From the NCBI GenBank assembly GCA_025359185.1, contig JANYHF010000025.1:62001-126000 (forward strand): DNA of 64,000 bases, given 5' to 3'. Position 1 is the stretch's first letter. Each line of letters begins with the position of its first letter. The translations under genes and the position numbers were made by a program. Shown here in pieces: positions 18,952 to 27,734 of the stretch. The DNA comes from Hyphomicrobiaceae bacterium. Its GTDB lineage: Bacteria; Pseudomonadota; Alphaproteobacteria; Rhizobiales; Hyphomicrobiaceae. The notes below the pieces were generated by a model. The model did no database searches. It worked only from the letters and a program-made list of their open reading frames with translations, and was not told the DNA's origin.

Positions 18952-19376
18952 TTGAGGAACGCCATTTTCGGCGCGTTCGCGGGCTGGATCGATATTGCGG
19001 CGGCGCTTGGCGCAACGGCGGCGCGGGTGATCGCGGGCAAGCAGCTGCCGGCACCGGAGGCTTTGCGCGGTCGGTCGTGGGGCCGCAGCGGCTTGGCAGG
19101 CAGGGAAACGCGGCGAGCGCCGTCGCTGGCGACGTGGGCTTCCTCGCCGACATGGGAAATTGGGAGGGTGCGGACAAATACGAAAAGCTCGCCGCTGTGT
19201 TCGGCCGCGCCGAGCGCTGCCACACCAAAGCACACCTTGTCGCCGGGCTGGCGATGGACCGCGAGGACTACGTCCACTGCCTGGAAGCGGAGAACGAAGG
19301 CGGGTATTCTGGTCCGCATACGCTTGTTTACGAAGGTGACGACAACGAGTGGGCCGGCATCGACTCGGCTCGATGG
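18952..19376 (+). pseudogene. Decayed sugar phosphate isomerase/epimerase (TIM-barrel, AP-endonuclease family 2) gene
   Basis: Two stretches in different frames look like one former protein. In the first frame, about 18982-19068 reads GWIDIAAALGATAARVIAGK followed by QLPAPEALR. In another frame, about 19104-19370 reads GDVGFLADMGNWEGADKYEK and later [34 protein letters not shown]. These resemble the central and C-terminal strands of xylose-isomerase-like barrels. The N-terminus and a middle part of perhaps 60-80 codons are missing. A short palindromic repeat (19374-19395) abuts the 3' end. This fills the gap between the M24 gene and panB. Confidence 0.65.
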
Positions 19377-19395
19377 GTCCAGGGCATGAGACCCA
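19374..19395. repeat. Short palindromic repeat ending the pseudogene
   Basis: TGGGTC (19374-19379) pairs with GACCCA (19390-19395) around a 10-base centre and is followed by GGATGACAG. The GGGATGAC-type ending resembles the repeat at 61752-61897. It lies at the 3' end of the decayed isomerase. Confidence 0.4.
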
Positions 19396-19495
19396 GGATG
19401 ACAGCCCAAGTGTGATCGAAACGACACGCTCTCCCGCAGCGCAGCAAATCGTGCATAATGCGGACAGCCGCCGCCCGCCCCGCCACGGAGCCCCC

Positions 19496-20368
19496 ATGTC
19501 CGCCACAACCGCCGCCCCCGCCCGCCGCACCACGGCGCCTGCCATCACCGCCCGCAAGGGCGGCGACCCCATCGTCTCTCTCACTGCCTACCACGCCCAC
19601 ACCGCCCGCATCGCCGACCCCTATGTGGATTTCCTACTGGTCGGCGACAGCCTTGGCATGGTGATGCATGGCTACGAATCTACCATCCCGGTGCCGCTGG
19701 ACCTTATGATCATGCATGGGCGGGCGGTCATGCGGGGCTCGCAGAAGGCCCTCATCGTGGTGGATATGCCCTTCGGCACCTATGAGGAGAGCCCCGGCGT
19801 CGCCTTTCGCAACGCGGCGCGGGTGATGAAGGAGACCGACTGTGGGGCCATCAAGCTCGAAGGCGGGCGGCGGATGGCGGAAACCATCCGATTCCTCACC
19901 GAGCGCGGCGTGCCGGTGATGGCGCATATCGGCCTGACGCCGCAGTCGATCCATGTGCTCGGGGGGTATAAAACGCAAGGCAAGACACTCGATGCCTGGG
20001 CGGCAATCGAGGAAGATGCAAAAATCGTCACCGAGGCGGGGGCGTTCGCGGTGGTGCTGGAAGCGATGGCCGAGCCGTTGGCGGCCAAGATCACCCGCGA
20101 TATCGCCATCCCGACCATCGGCATCGGGGCGTCGGCGCGGTGCGATGGGCAGATCCTGGTCATGGAGGACATGCTCGGCCTGTCGCCCAGGGTGCCGAAG
20201 TTCGTGAAAGAGTTCGGCAAGGTGGCCGAGGCCATCGAGGGCGCGATCAAGGCTTACGCCGGGGAGGTGAAGGCGCGGTCATTTCCGGAAGCTGCCAACA
20301 CCTATGCGCTCGCTGAGCCCGATGGCCCCAGCAAAGCCGCGAAAAAGCCAAAGAGTCCGGGTGCTTGA
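19496..20368 (+). CDS. panB: 3-methyl-2-oxobutanoate hydroxymethyltransferase
   Basis: This 290-aa enzyme transfers a hydroxymethyl group from methylene-THF to ketoisovalerate, the first committed step to pantothenate. Motifs are [11 protein letters not shown], the metal-binding [37 protein letters not shown] and the catalytic-Glu region [11 protein letters not shown]. The ATG at 19496 has GGAG eight bases upstream. A Lys/Pro-rich tail extends the C-terminus. It uses the same folate pool as the MetF genes. panC is not in the window. Confidence 0.96.
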   Translation: MSATTAAPARRTTAPAITARKGGDPIVSLTAYHAHTARIADPYVDFLLVGDSLGMVMHGYESTIPVPLDLMIMHGRAVMRGSQKALIVVDMPFGTYEESPGVAFRNAARVMKETDCGAIKLEGGRRMAETIRFLTERGVPVMAHIGLTPQSIHVLGGYKTQGKTLDAWAAIEEDAKIVTEAGAFAVVLEAMAEPLAAKITRDIAIPTIGIGASARCDGQILVMEDMLGLSPRVPKFVKEFGKVAEAIEGAIKAYAGEVKARSFPEAANTYALAEPDGPSKAAKKPKSPGA

Positions 20369-20473
20369 TGCGGCGACGGCAACCGTATTCCCGTTTTCTT
20401 TGCACCGGCTCCGCACACGCGCTATCACCGTCCTTGAAGCCATTGAGTCCGGTCCGCAAAAGGCGTTTTACGA

Positions 20474-21196
20474 ATGTCCAATACCGATGTCGTCCGCGAG
20501 GTGGATGAAGAGCTGCGCCGCGAGCAGTATGAGAAGCTGTGGAACGAGTACCGCAGCTGGATTTTGACGGCGGCCGCAGTCGTGATCGCCGTGGTCGCAG
20601 GCTACAAGGGTTATCAAGGCTATCAGGCGCGCCAGGCCGCTACGGCAGGCGCGCAGTTCGACGCTGCGGCAACGCTGTTGCGCGACGGCAAGAAGGATGA
20701 GGCGATGAAGGCCTACGAGGCCATCGCTGCCAATGGCGCGGGCGCTTATGCGGGGCTTGCCGGGCTGCGGCTGGCGGCGATGACTGGCGAGGCTGGCAAA
20801 ACCGATGACGCGCTCGCCCGCTATGAGGCCCTGGGCAAATCCTCGTCGATGGACGACACCTTGCGCGGGTTCGCGCAGATCCAGGCCGCGCAGTTGCGCC
20901 TCGACAAGGCCGATTTCGCTGAAATGCAGACCCGGCTGACAGATCTCTCCAGGCCCGAAGGCGCGTGGCGGCAGTCGGCGCGCCAGCTGTTGGGCCTCAG
21001 CGCCTACAAAGCTGGCAAGCTGACGGAGGCCAGGGATTATTTCTCAGCCATGCTCGGCGATAAGCTCGGCCGCGGGCCGTCCTCGCAGGTGGCCGAGATG
21101 ATGAGTGAGTTGATCCTGGCAGCGACGGCAACGCCGGTGGTGGTTCCCTCTGCAACTCCGGCCGCCACGCCCGCCGTGACGACCAAAACCAATTAA
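20474..21196 (+). CDS. YfgM-like tetratricopeptide membrane protein
   Basis: This 240-aa protein has a cytoplasmic N-terminal amphipathic segment (REVDEELRREQYEKLWNEY), one transmembrane helix at about residues 29-47, and a periplasmic TPR-like region (about 58-210). It ends in a Thr/Pro/Ala tail. YfgM-type proteins anchor to the inner membrane, bind the Sec translocon and pass clients to periplasmic chaperones. It precedes bamB by 12 bp, the order found in many proteobacteria, which supports the call. Confidence 0.82.
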   Translation: MSNTDVVREVDEELRREQYEKLWNEYRSWILTAAAVVIAVVAGYKGYQGYQARQAATAGAQFDAAATLLRDGKKDEAMKAYEAIAANGAGAYAGLAGLRLAAMTGEAGKTDDALARYEALGKSSSMDDTLRGFAQIQAAQLRLDKADFAEMQTRLTDLSRPEGAWRQSARQLLGLSAYKAGKLTEARDYFSAMLGDKLGRGPSSQVAEMMSELILAATATPVVVPSATPAATPAVTTKTN

Positions 21197-21208
21197 GGAC
21201 TGCCCTGC

Positions 21209-22576
21209 ATGGCCCGCATGACCCGAACGCTCGCAATCCTCGCCGTCGGTGTTGCAGTTGCGTCGGGCGTGCAGGGTTGCGCGTCGTCCCTCGACGAAGA
21301 TTCATCATCGAGCTTCGCGCTGCCCAAACTGGTAGATCTGAACCCGTTCCAGATCAGCAAAGCGCCGCTGCCGGGCAAGCGTATTGCCGTGCTGACCTCC
21401 GAGGACACGCTCAACACGCGCATGGAGGAGACGACCGGCGCGATCGCGATTCCACCGCCGCAGCAGCTGTCCGAGTGGGCGACACCGGGCGGGATGCCGA
21501 GTAATGCCCCTGGGCATCTGGCGCTAAACGGGTCATTGCGTACGCTGTGGACAGCCGAGGCAGGCACAGGCTCCAGTTCGGTCGCCAAGCTGACGGCGAG
21601 CCCGATTGTGCATCAGGGCCGCGTTTATGTTTTTGACGCTGCTTCGCACGTTGCGGCGTTTTCGGCGTCGGGCGGGTCACGCGCCTGGAGTGTGAAGGTG
21701 TCGCCCGACGGCGAAAGCGAAACCAAAGCCTTTGGCGGCGGCATCGCGGCCGAGGGCGGGCGCGTGTTTGCGGTGACCGGCTTTGGCACGGCGGTGGCGT
21801 TGGATGCGGCGACGGGCGCACGGCTTTGGGAAAAGAAGCTCGGCGCACCGTTCCACTCGGCCCCCACCGTCACCGATGGCCGCATGTTTGCGACCAACAC
21901 CGATGGCCAGGTTGTTTGCCTCGCGGTCGCCGACGGCACCGTGCTCTGGACCTATCACGGCGTGCCGCAATCGTCGGCCGCGCTGCTCTCCAATACGCGG
22001 CCCGCTGTCAGCGGTGACGCTGTGGTCGTGCCGTTCACCTCAGGCGATCTGGTGTCGCTGAAAACCGATAGCGGCCAGCCGGTCTGGTCTGATACGCTGA
22101 ACGGCGCCCGCGCCAGTGCGTCCATTGCCTCGCTGAGCGACCCTGCGAGCCCCGTCGCCACTGGGGGCAGCGTCTACGCCGTCAGCCGCTCCGGCCGTAT
22201 GATTTCCACCAATGAGGACACGGGTGTGCGCGCCTGGTCAATGAACGTCGCCAGTGTGCAGACACCCTGGGTAGCAGGCGACGCGGTCTATGTGGTGGAT
22301 ATCACCGGCCGGCTGTTGGCGCTGAAAAGGACCAATGGCGAAATCCGCTGGGCGGTGAAGCTGCCGGGTGAGGCCAAAGTCTGGAGCGGCCCGGTGCTGG
22401 CTGGCAGTAAACTCTGGGTGACGTCGTCAAAGGGTAAGCTGGTGGGTGTCGATCCTACGACCGGCAAGCCCGTCGCTGAACGCGATCTTGGCGCGCCGCT
22501 GTACCTCGCCCCCGTCGTCGCCGATGGCCGCATGTATGTGCTCACCGACCGCGCGAGTCTGGTGGCGATAGAGTAG
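21209..22576 (+). CDS. bamB: Outer-membrane assembly lipoprotein BamB (PQQ-repeat beta propeller)
   Basis: This 455-aa lipoprotein has a signal peptide with lipobox VQGC at about residues 21-24. Repeated PQQ-like blades follow from about residue 110 (GRVYVFDAASHVAAF, GTAVALDAATGARLWEK, GQVVCLAVADGTVLW, GRLLALKRTNGEIRW). BamB is a scaffold of the BAM complex that inserts beta-barrel proteins into the outer membrane. It is cotranscribed with the YfgM-like gene. The GTPase gene der, often the next gene, is absent; a convergent rhomboid gene ends 6 bp away. Confidence 0.92.
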   Translation: MARMTRTLAILAVGVAVASGVQGCASSLDEDSSSSFALPKLVDLNPFQISKAPLPGKRIAVLTSEDTLNTRMEETTGAIAIPPPQQLSEWATPGGMPSNAPGHLALNGSLRTLWTAEAGTGSSSVAKLTASPIVHQGRVYVFDAASHVAAFSASGGSRAWSVKVSPDGESETKAFGGGIAAEGGRVFAVTGFGTAVALDAATGARLWEKKLGAPFHSAPTVTDGRMFATNTDGQVVCLAVADGTVLWTYHGVPQSSAALLSNTRPAVSGDAVVVPFTSGDLVSLKTDSGQPVWSDTLNGARASASIASLSDPASPVATGGSVYAVSRSGRMISTNEDTGVRAWSMNVASVQTPWVAGDAVYVVDITGRLLALKRTNGEIRWAVKLPGEAKVWSGPVLAGSKLWVTSSKGKLVGVDPTTGKPVAERDLGAPLYLAPVVADGRMYVLTDRASLVAIE

Positions 22577-22582
22577 CCTCGT

Positions 22583-23206
22583 TCAGCCGCCGCTGAAATG
22601 GCTTATCAGCACCGCCAGCGCGTCCGGGCGCAGCAGCAAGGTCAGCACGATGCCTGCGAGCGCCCCGCCGAGATGCGCCTCGTGGGCAATGCCATCGCGC
22701 GCATCGTCGCGAACTTGAAACGATGAGTAGCCTATATAGAACACCGCATAGATGAAGGCCGGGATGCCGATCGGCAGTGGGAAGATCGTGATCTTCGAGA
22801 ACGGCTGGAACACGCAAAACGACAGCAGCACGCCGCAGATCGCGCCCGACGCGCCAAGTGACGAATATCCGCGCTGCCAGCGTTTCAGCACTAGCGTCAG
22901 CCCATTGGCGGCCAATTCGCTGCCGAAATAGAGGATGAGGAACGGGATCAGCCCCATGTAGCTTTCGACGACGGGTCCGAAGACATACAACGTGTACATA
23001 TTGAATAGGAGATGGATCGGGTCGCCATGCACGAAACCCGAGGTGATCAGCCGGTAGTATTCCCTGCGGCTGAGCACCCGCCCGACATCGAGGTCGAACT
23101 GGTTGTTGAGATTGCGGTCAACCGTGAAAGCGTAACCGCTGACCAGGATATTGACGATCAACAGCGCATAGGTCGCTGGCGCTTCGAGCATCTGCGCGGT
23201 GTCCAT
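22583..23206 (-). CDS. Rhomboid family intramembrane serine protease
   Basis: This 207-aa polytopic membrane protein has six likely transmembrane segments. The catalytic Ser120 is in SLGASGAICG, the catalytic His178 in AHEAHLGGALAG, and the HLLFNMYTLYVFG segment near residues 65-77 carries the HxxxN element. It cleaves membrane-embedded helices of unknown partners. ATG 23206 has AGGGGACG upstream; an in-frame start 33 bp earlier is less likely. Confidence 0.92.
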   Translation of the reverse strand: MDTAQMLEAPATYALLIVNILVSGYAFTVDRNLNNQFDLDVGRVLSRREYYRLITSGFVHGDPIHLLFNMYTLYVFGPVVESYMGLIPFLILYFGSELAANGLTLVLKRWQRGYSSLGASGAICGVLLSFCVFQPFSKITIFPLPIGIPAFIYAVFYIGYSSFQVRDDARDGIAHEAHLGGALAGIVLTLLLRPDALAVLISHFSGG

Positions 23207-23376
23207 TGGTGTCGTCCCCTGTCCAAGCCCACAAGCCAACTACCGCCCCGCCTTCGTCCCGTCCACTGCAAAGCAAAGATGCAAGAGCACGCGCTGCCAT
23301 GACGACGACGGAATCGAACGTTTGCGCACGCCATTCCGCTTGACTTCGGCCCCGTTCGGGCCTTCGCCTCGCGGCC

Positions 23377-24252
23377 ATGAACTACCGCCACATTTATCAT
23401 GCCGGAAACTTCGCCGATGTGCTCAAGCACGCCGTGCTGGCGCTCATTATTGAGTACATGAAGCAAAAGGACGCGCCGTTCCGTGTCATCGATACCCATG
23501 CAGGCGTCGGGCGCTATGATTTGCTCTCGGTGCAGGCGGGTAAGACCAACGAATGGCAGGGCGGTATCGGCCGCATCCTCGGGCCGGATGCGCCGCCGTT
23601 GCCGCCGGACATCGCGGCGCTACTTGCGCCCTACCTCGCCATCGTGCGCGAATTCAACGCCGGCAATACGCTCACCGCCTATCCAGGATCGCCCGAACTC
23701 GCGCGCCGCCTGCTGCGCCCCACGGATGCGTTGATCGTCAATGAGTTGCACCCGGATGATCATGCCGAGCTGCTGGACCTGTTCATGCGTGCTGCGCAAG
23801 TCAAGGTGCTGCAACTCGATGCCTGGGTGGCGGTGAAGGCACTCCTGCCGCCCAAAGAGCGCCGCGGCCTGGTGTTGATCGATCCGCCCTATGAGGAAAC
23901 GGGTGAACTCGCCCGGCTGGCTCGCGGCCTCACCCAAGCGCTGACCCGGTTTGCGACGGGAACTTTCGTGCTGTGGTATCCGGTGAAAGACATGCCGCCC
24001 GTCGAAGAGTTTCACGTCTCGCTCAAAAACCTCGGGCTCGCCAGGTCGCTGCGGATTGAGCTCTACACCCGCGCGCCGGACATGGCCGAACGCCTCAACG
24101 GCTGCGGCTTGCTGGTGATCAATCCTCCGTGGACGCTGCAAGATCAGATGCAGACGCTGCTGCCGTTCCTGTCCAGACGCCTCGCCAACGGACCTGGCGG
24201 CGGTTGGCTGGTTTATCGGTCGATCCCCCTACATGCTCCCCGGCCATCATGA
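23377..24252 (+). CDS. rlmJ: 23S rRNA (adenine-2030-N6)-methyltransferase
   Basis: This 291-aa SAM-dependent methyltransferase of the RlmJ/YhiR family methylates A2030 of 23S rRNA. The N-terminal NYRHIYHAGNFADVLKHAVL is diagnostic. The SAM site is in VIDTHAGVGRYDL, and the catalytic DPPY motif appears as VLIDPPYEE near residue 170. In some bacteria it was described as ComJ, a protein needed to use extracellular DNA. It stands alone between rhomboid and bactofilin. Confidence 0.94.
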   Translation: MNYRHIYHAGNFADVLKHAVLALIIEYMKQKDAPFRVIDTHAGVGRYDLLSVQAGKTNEWQGGIGRILGPDAPPLPPDIAALLAPYLAIVREFNAGNTLTAYPGSPELARRLLRPTDALIVNELHPDDHAELLDLFMRAAQVKVLQLDAWVAVKALLPPKERRGLVLIDPPYEETGELARLARGLTQALTRFATGTFVLWYPVKDMPPVEEFHVSLKNLGLARSLRIELYTRAPDMAERLNGCGLLVINPPWTLQDQMQTLLPFLSRRLANGPGGGWLVYRSIPLHAPRPS

Positions 24253-24365
24253 AAAGGCACCGAAGATTTCTGTTCATAACCCGCGTCTTCGTTTGACGGG
24301 CTAAGGGTAAGCACCAGATGCTCCGGCCGTCCTCATCAGTGTGTGCGGAGCGGGAGCTTTGAACC

Positions 24366-24935
24366 ATGTTCAGTCGTAAGGCCGGTAAGGTCACCAACAT
24401 CGACGACGACAAACCCCGTATATTCGAAAAGTCGCTCACCACCGCCATCAAGGACGCGGTGCCCGCTTACGGCTCAGCCGTTATTCCTGATGCGCCGGAT
24501 GACGGCACCGAAGGCGAAGTGATCATCGGCCGGGGCACGCGCGTGTTCGGCTCCATCGCCGATTGCCGCCAGCTCAATGTGTATGGCGTGCTGGAGGCCG
24601 ATGTGGTCGCCGAAGTCGTCGTGGTGCGCGTCGGTGGCGGCATCAAGGGCAAGGTGGAAGCTCAGAACGCCGAGATCCACGGCACCATCGAGGGCAGCCT
24701 CGTCGTGCACGAGCACCTCGACATTCGCGAAACGGCGAATGTGCTTGGCGATCTGGTCTATCAGACGCTTTCGGTGGCTCGCGGCGCCACGGTGCTGGGC
24801 AGCATTCAGGCGCAGCAGGAAAAGCCGGTGGTTGATCCCACGGTACAGATGATCGCGGCCAGTTCGGGCCGCAACGGCGCCGCCAACGGCTACCACGGCG
24901 AAATGGACATCACCCTTCCGAGCAGCTCGAATTAG
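24366..24935 (+). CDS. Bactofilin (DUF583) cytoskeletal protein
   Basis: This 189-aa protein has a charged N-terminal tail, a central beta-helix of about 100 residues (residues 55-155) with repeating hydrophobic periodicity (VFGSIADCRQLNVYGVLEAD, then VRVGGGIKGKVEAQNAEIHG), and a disordered C-terminal tail. Bactofilins polymerise without nucleotide and position envelope-synthesis machinery, for example in stalks or cell shape. The common partner, an M23 peptidase, is not adjacent. Confidence 0.93.
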   Translation: MFSRKAGKVTNIDDDKPRIFEKSLTTAIKDAVPAYGSAVIPDAPDDGTEGEVIIGRGTRVFGSIADCRQLNVYGVLEADVVAEVVVVRVGGGIKGKVEAQNAEIHGTIEGSLVVHEHLDIRETANVLGDLVYQTLSVARGATVLGSIQAQQEKPVVDPTVQMIAASSGRNGAANGYHGEMDITLPSSSN

Positions 24936-24959
24936 TCGCGCGTTGCGGGCACGGCGGCG

Positions 24960-25433
24960 TCACGCCTTGCCCATCGCATCCCACCGTTTCTGCATCTCGT
25001 CTGGCAGCACCTCTTCGGTCTTCTCACTGATGAACCAGCTGTAGCCGAACGGATCGGCCAACATGCCCTGGCGGCAGCCGTGGAACTGCTGCTCCAGCTT
25101 GCGCAGTTGGGTGGCCCCACTTTTCAGTGCTGCGGCGAATACGGCTTCGGCGTCCGCCACGTCCAGGTGCAGCTTCACCGGCGTGCCTCCTACGCTGTCA
25201 GGCGCGACGGCGCCAAAATCCGGATACTCGTCCGAAAGCATCAGCAGCCCATTGCCGATGCGCAGCTCCGCATGGCCGATCTTGCCGCTGGCGGGATCGA
25301 CAAGCCGGAACAGCTCCTTGGCACTGAACGCCTTCTTGTAGAACGCTGTGGCCGCGTTGGCGTCGCGCACGGCGATGTACGGTATCAGCCCGCCAGCGCC
25401 AGCGGCGGCGTGAGGCACTTTGGTCATTGCCAT
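24960..25433 (-). CDS. VOC-family (glyoxalase/PhnB-like) protein
   Basis: This 157-aa protein has two beta-alpha-beta-beta-beta modules. It shows the PhnB-like start LIPYIAVRDANAATAFYKKA, the central LHLDVADAEAVFAAALKSGA, and the end MLADPFGYSWFISEKTEEV. PhnB-type relatives bind metal and small metabolites, but no specific reaction can be given. It is divergent from a TetR gene with a palindrome between them, so it is the likely repression target. Confidence 0.88.
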   Translation of the reverse strand: MAMTKVPHAAAGAGGLIPYIAVRDANAATAFYKKAFSAKELFRLVDPASGKIGHAELRIGNGLLMLSDEYPDFGAVAPDSVGGTPVKLHLDVADAEAVFAAALKSGATQLRKLEQQFHGCRQGMLADPFGYSWFISEKTEEVLPDEMQKRWDAMGKA

Positions 25434-25457
25434 CTCCTGGCTTTCATATTAAATTAC

Positions 25458-25472
25458 GTTACGCATCGTAAC
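25458..25472. promoter_or_regulatory. Palindromic operator candidate in the VOC/TetR divergon
   Basis: GTTACG-CAT-CGTAAC is a perfect inverted repeat with 6-bp arms. It extends outward with TTA (25454-25456) and TAA (25474-25476) after one mismatch on each side. It lies centrally in the 51-bp gap between the two start codons, in an AT-rich patch, as expected for a TetR operator controlling both genes. Confidence 0.72.
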
Positions 25473-25484
25473 ATAATAGAAACC

Positions 25485-26078
25485 ATGCCACCTGTCAATC
25501 CTCAGCCAAAGCTACGCGGCCGTCCACGCAACACCTTGGCGCGGGAGGCGATGCTGAGGGCGGCCGCCCAACTCATCGAACAGGGCGGTATCGGCGCCGT
25601 CACCATGGAGGCCGTGGCGCTGCGTGCTGGCGTCGGCAAACCCACGGTGTACCGGAATTGGCCCAACCGCGAGGCGCTGGCCATGGCGGCTCTGCTGGCC
25701 ACGGCGGATTTGAACACCACGGTGCGTCAAACCGTTTCGGCGCTGGACGATCTCAGGCGGCAGCTGCGCAAGGTCGCGCGCGTCTTCACATCGCCGCAGG
25801 GCCGCAACGCTGCATTGATGGCAGCCTCTGCTGACAGCGACAGCGAACTTTCGAAGGCCTTCCGCAATCAGGTGATGCAGGCCAGCCGCGAAGAGGGCCG
25901 CGCCTTGCTGGTACGGGCGACGGCCGAGGGCGAAATCCGGCCAGGATTTCTGATCGAAGTCGTCCTCGACATGATCTATGGGCCGGTGTTCTACCGGCTG
26001 ATGATGGGGCACGCGCCAGTGGGCGAACAGTTCACAGCTGAATTGCTGGAGCAGGTGCTCCGCGGGCTGCGCGATTGA
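25485..26078 (+). CDS. TetR/AcrR family transcriptional regulator
   Basis: This 197-aa regulator has an N-terminal helix-turn-helix (about 15-60; GRPRNTLAREAMLRAA, then GVGKPTVYRNWPNREALAMA) and an all-helical ligand-binding domain with a TetR_C_11-like feel (ALLVRATAEGEIRPG, DMIYGPVFYRLMMGH). The YRNWPNREAL wording is typical of repressors related to those of drug or aromatic metabolism. It is divergent from the VOC gene and likely represses both. Confidence 0.92.
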   Translation: MPPVNPQPKLRGRPRNTLAREAMLRAAAQLIEQGGIGAVTMEAVALRAGVGKPTVYRNWPNREALAMAALLATADLNTTVRQTVSALDDLRRQLRKVARVFTSPQGRNAALMAASADSDSELSKAFRNQVMQASREEGRALLVRATAEGEIRPGFLIEVVLDMIYGPVFYRLMMGHAPVGEQFTAELLEQVLRGLRD

Positions 26079-26086
26079 GCGCGGTC

Positions 26087-26251
26087 TCAAAAGCAATTGG
26101 GCAGCTGGCTGAGGATTCGGGCGAGATAGAGGATCTCGCCGTTGCGCGCCCAGAGTACCATGGCAGCCAGGGTGAGAACCACAAACCCAGCTGCGCCTGC
26201 ATAGGCGAGCCGAATTTCGCGTTTTGACAAACTCCTGCGGTCATCCGCCAC
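26087..26251 (-). CDS. 54-aa single-pass membrane protein downstream of sco1
   Basis: This short reading frame starts with GTG inside the end of sco1 (11-bp overlap) and codes 54 residues. A basic N-terminus (DDRRSLSKREIRL) precedes one hydrophobic helix at about 17-35 (YAGAAGFVVLTLAAMVLWA). The tail is NGEILYLARILSQLPNCF with a penultimate Cys. The overlap implies translational coupling to sco1, and the end is 8 bp from the convergent TetR stop. Length and topology suggest a small assembly or accessory membrane protein, but no family is recognised. Confidence 0.6.
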   Translation of the reverse strand: MADDRRSLSKREIRLAYAGAAGFVVLTLAAMVLWARNGEILYLARILSQLPNCF

Positions 26252-26882
26252 TGATCAGCTCCTTCAGCCGCGACAATGCCGCCGCCGATGTCTCACCGAA
26301 GCCGATCACCGTCTTGAAGTCACCGCTGGCCGTCATCAGGTAGATCGCGGCGGTGTGGTCCATACCGTAGTCGGCACCCTTCTCATCGTTCCTTTTGGCG
26401 TAAACTCGGTAGGCGATGAGCGTCTTGGCAATATCCGCTTCGCTGCCAGTGAGGGCGAGGATGCGCGGATCAAACGCCTTCATATAGTCGGCCATCGCCG
26501 CCACCGTGTCGCGGGCAGGATCAACGGTAACGAACACCAGCCGCAGCTGGCTTGCGTCAGGCCCGAGCGCTTGCAGCCAGCCGGTCATATCCGAGAGCGT
26601 GGTCGGGCAAACGTCAGGGCAATGGGTATAGCCGAAGAAGATGGCGTAGGGTTTGCCCGCGAGATCAGCGTCGGTGACGCGCTTGCCGGTGACATCCAGC
26701 AACGAAAACGGCCCGCCGACAGCGCGCTCCTGCGTGAGCAAGCCCGGCGCGAGGCCCAGCAAAGATGGCGCAAACCGCCACAAGCCCGCCAGCGCCGCGA
26801 GCACAAGCAACGCCAACCAGAGGCGGCTGAAGCGCGGGCGGGGGACGTAGTGCTCGGGCTGTGTATTGGGTTCGCCGCTCAT
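26241..26882 (-). CDS. SCO1/SenC family copper-binding thioredoxin-fold protein
   Basis: This 213-aa membrane-anchored periplasmic protein delivers copper to, or reduces, the CuA site of cytochrome oxidase. One transmembrane helix lies at about 20-38. The copper motif CPDVC is at about 88-92 (FFGYTHCPDVCPTTLSD), and the third ligand His is in YGMDHTAAIYL near 175. ATG 26882 was chosen because longer in-frame extensions lack the anchor at the N-terminus. Oxidase genes are not in the window. Confidence 0.93.
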   Translation of the reverse strand: MSGEPNTQPEHYVPRPRFSRLWLALLVLAALAGLWRFAPSLLGLAPGLLTQERAVGGPFSLLDVTGKRVTDADLAGKPYAIFFGYTHCPDVCPTTLSDMTGWLQALGPDASQLRLVFVTVDPARDTVAAMADYMKAFDPRILALTGSEADIAKTLIAYRVYAKRNDEKGADYGMDHTAAIYLMTASGDFKTVIGFGETSAAALSRLKELISGG

Positions 26883-27038
26883 TGCGAGACATCCTTTTCG
26901 CGTTATCCTTATCCTATCACTGTTTGGCCGGAATCCGCCGCACCTATGTCGCGGACAGGACGTCGCAACTGGACGGTTCGCGGCACTTTGTTGGCGCGAC
27001 CTACGACACCTCCACGCCAGCCAAACGGACCCCACCCC

Positions 27039-27626
27039 ATGTACGCAGTCCGCCGTTTCGCTGTGCGCCACTCGCGGTTCGTTGAGCGCTTTTATCAGAG
27101 CTTCGAACGCGTGATCATATCGCTTGATCCTATCTTCCGGCGCATCGGCTATGGGCGGCTGGAAAAGCCGGTGGCGTTCACCGAGAAGGTGGTGAAGGGC
27201 TTCCTGTTCGACTGCAAAATGTGCGGGCAATGCGTGCTGTCCTCGACTGGCATGTCGTGCCCGATGAATTGCCCCAAGACCCTGCGCAATGGCCCCTGCG
27301 GCGGAGTGCGCGAGGGTGGGTTCTGCGAGGTGAAGCCGGAAATGCGTTGCGTCTGGGTCGATGCGTGGGATGGGGCGAGCCGCATGAACGAGGGGGCTGA
27401 GCGCATTAAGATCGTCCAGCCGCCGGTCGATAGGGCGCTGGAGGGCTCGTCGGCCTGGCTGCGGGTGGCACGCGAGAAGGCCGAAGCTCATTCATCCGTT
27501 CCTGCCAACACCGGCAAACAAACCATCGCCGACGCCTTCAAACGCGCCCGCGAGTTCGAGCCTGCCTCCGCGCCGCTGGCCAGCGAACCCAAGACCGCCA
27601 GCACGACGCCGGAACGTTTGAAATGA
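27039..27626 (+). CDS. Methylene-THF reductase C-terminal-type (MetV-like) cysteine-rich protein
   Basis: This 195-aa protein carries the MTHFR C-terminal/MetV domain. Eight cysteines lie at about 59, 62, 65, 74, 78, 87, 96 and 104, within DCKMCGQCVLSSTGMSCP and NCPKTLRNGPCGG. Such clusters can hold zinc or iron-sulfur centres. In acetogens MetV partners MetF as the electron-input subunit of methylene-THF reductase. Here a MetF-like gene follows 108 bp downstream, so a MetVF-type complex is likely. The C-terminal 60 residues are low complexity. It is divergent from sco1. Confidence 0.82.
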   Translation: MYAVRRFAVRHSRFVERFYQSFERVIISLDPIFRRIGYGRLEKPVAFTEKVVKGFLFDCKMCGQCVLSSTGMSCPMNCPKTLRNGPCGGVREGGFCEVKPEMRCVWVDAWDGASRMNEGAERIKIVQPPVDRALEGSSAWLRVAREKAEAHSSVPANTGKQTIADAFKRAREFEPASAPLASEPKTASTTPERLK

Positions 27627-27661
27627 CACTAAACGGATTTTCAAGTTGCTTTGGGATGACA

Positions 27662-27717
27662 CGCCCCACCCCATCCTGTCCTTCCCCCCTTGCAGGGGAG
27701 GGATAGGGTTGGGGGTG
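27662..27717. repeat. Dispersed C-rich palindrome, copy 1 (family A)
   Basis: The element reads CGCCCCACCCC on the left and GGGTTGGGGGTG on the right, with CTTCCCCCC and GGGGAGGGA inside, giving an imperfect hairpin. Related copies are at 35211-35260, 53574-53705 and 54255-54319. It sits between the MetV-like and MetF-like genes. Confidence 0.7.
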
Positions 27718-27734
27718 CCAGTTCGGTTAAGCCA

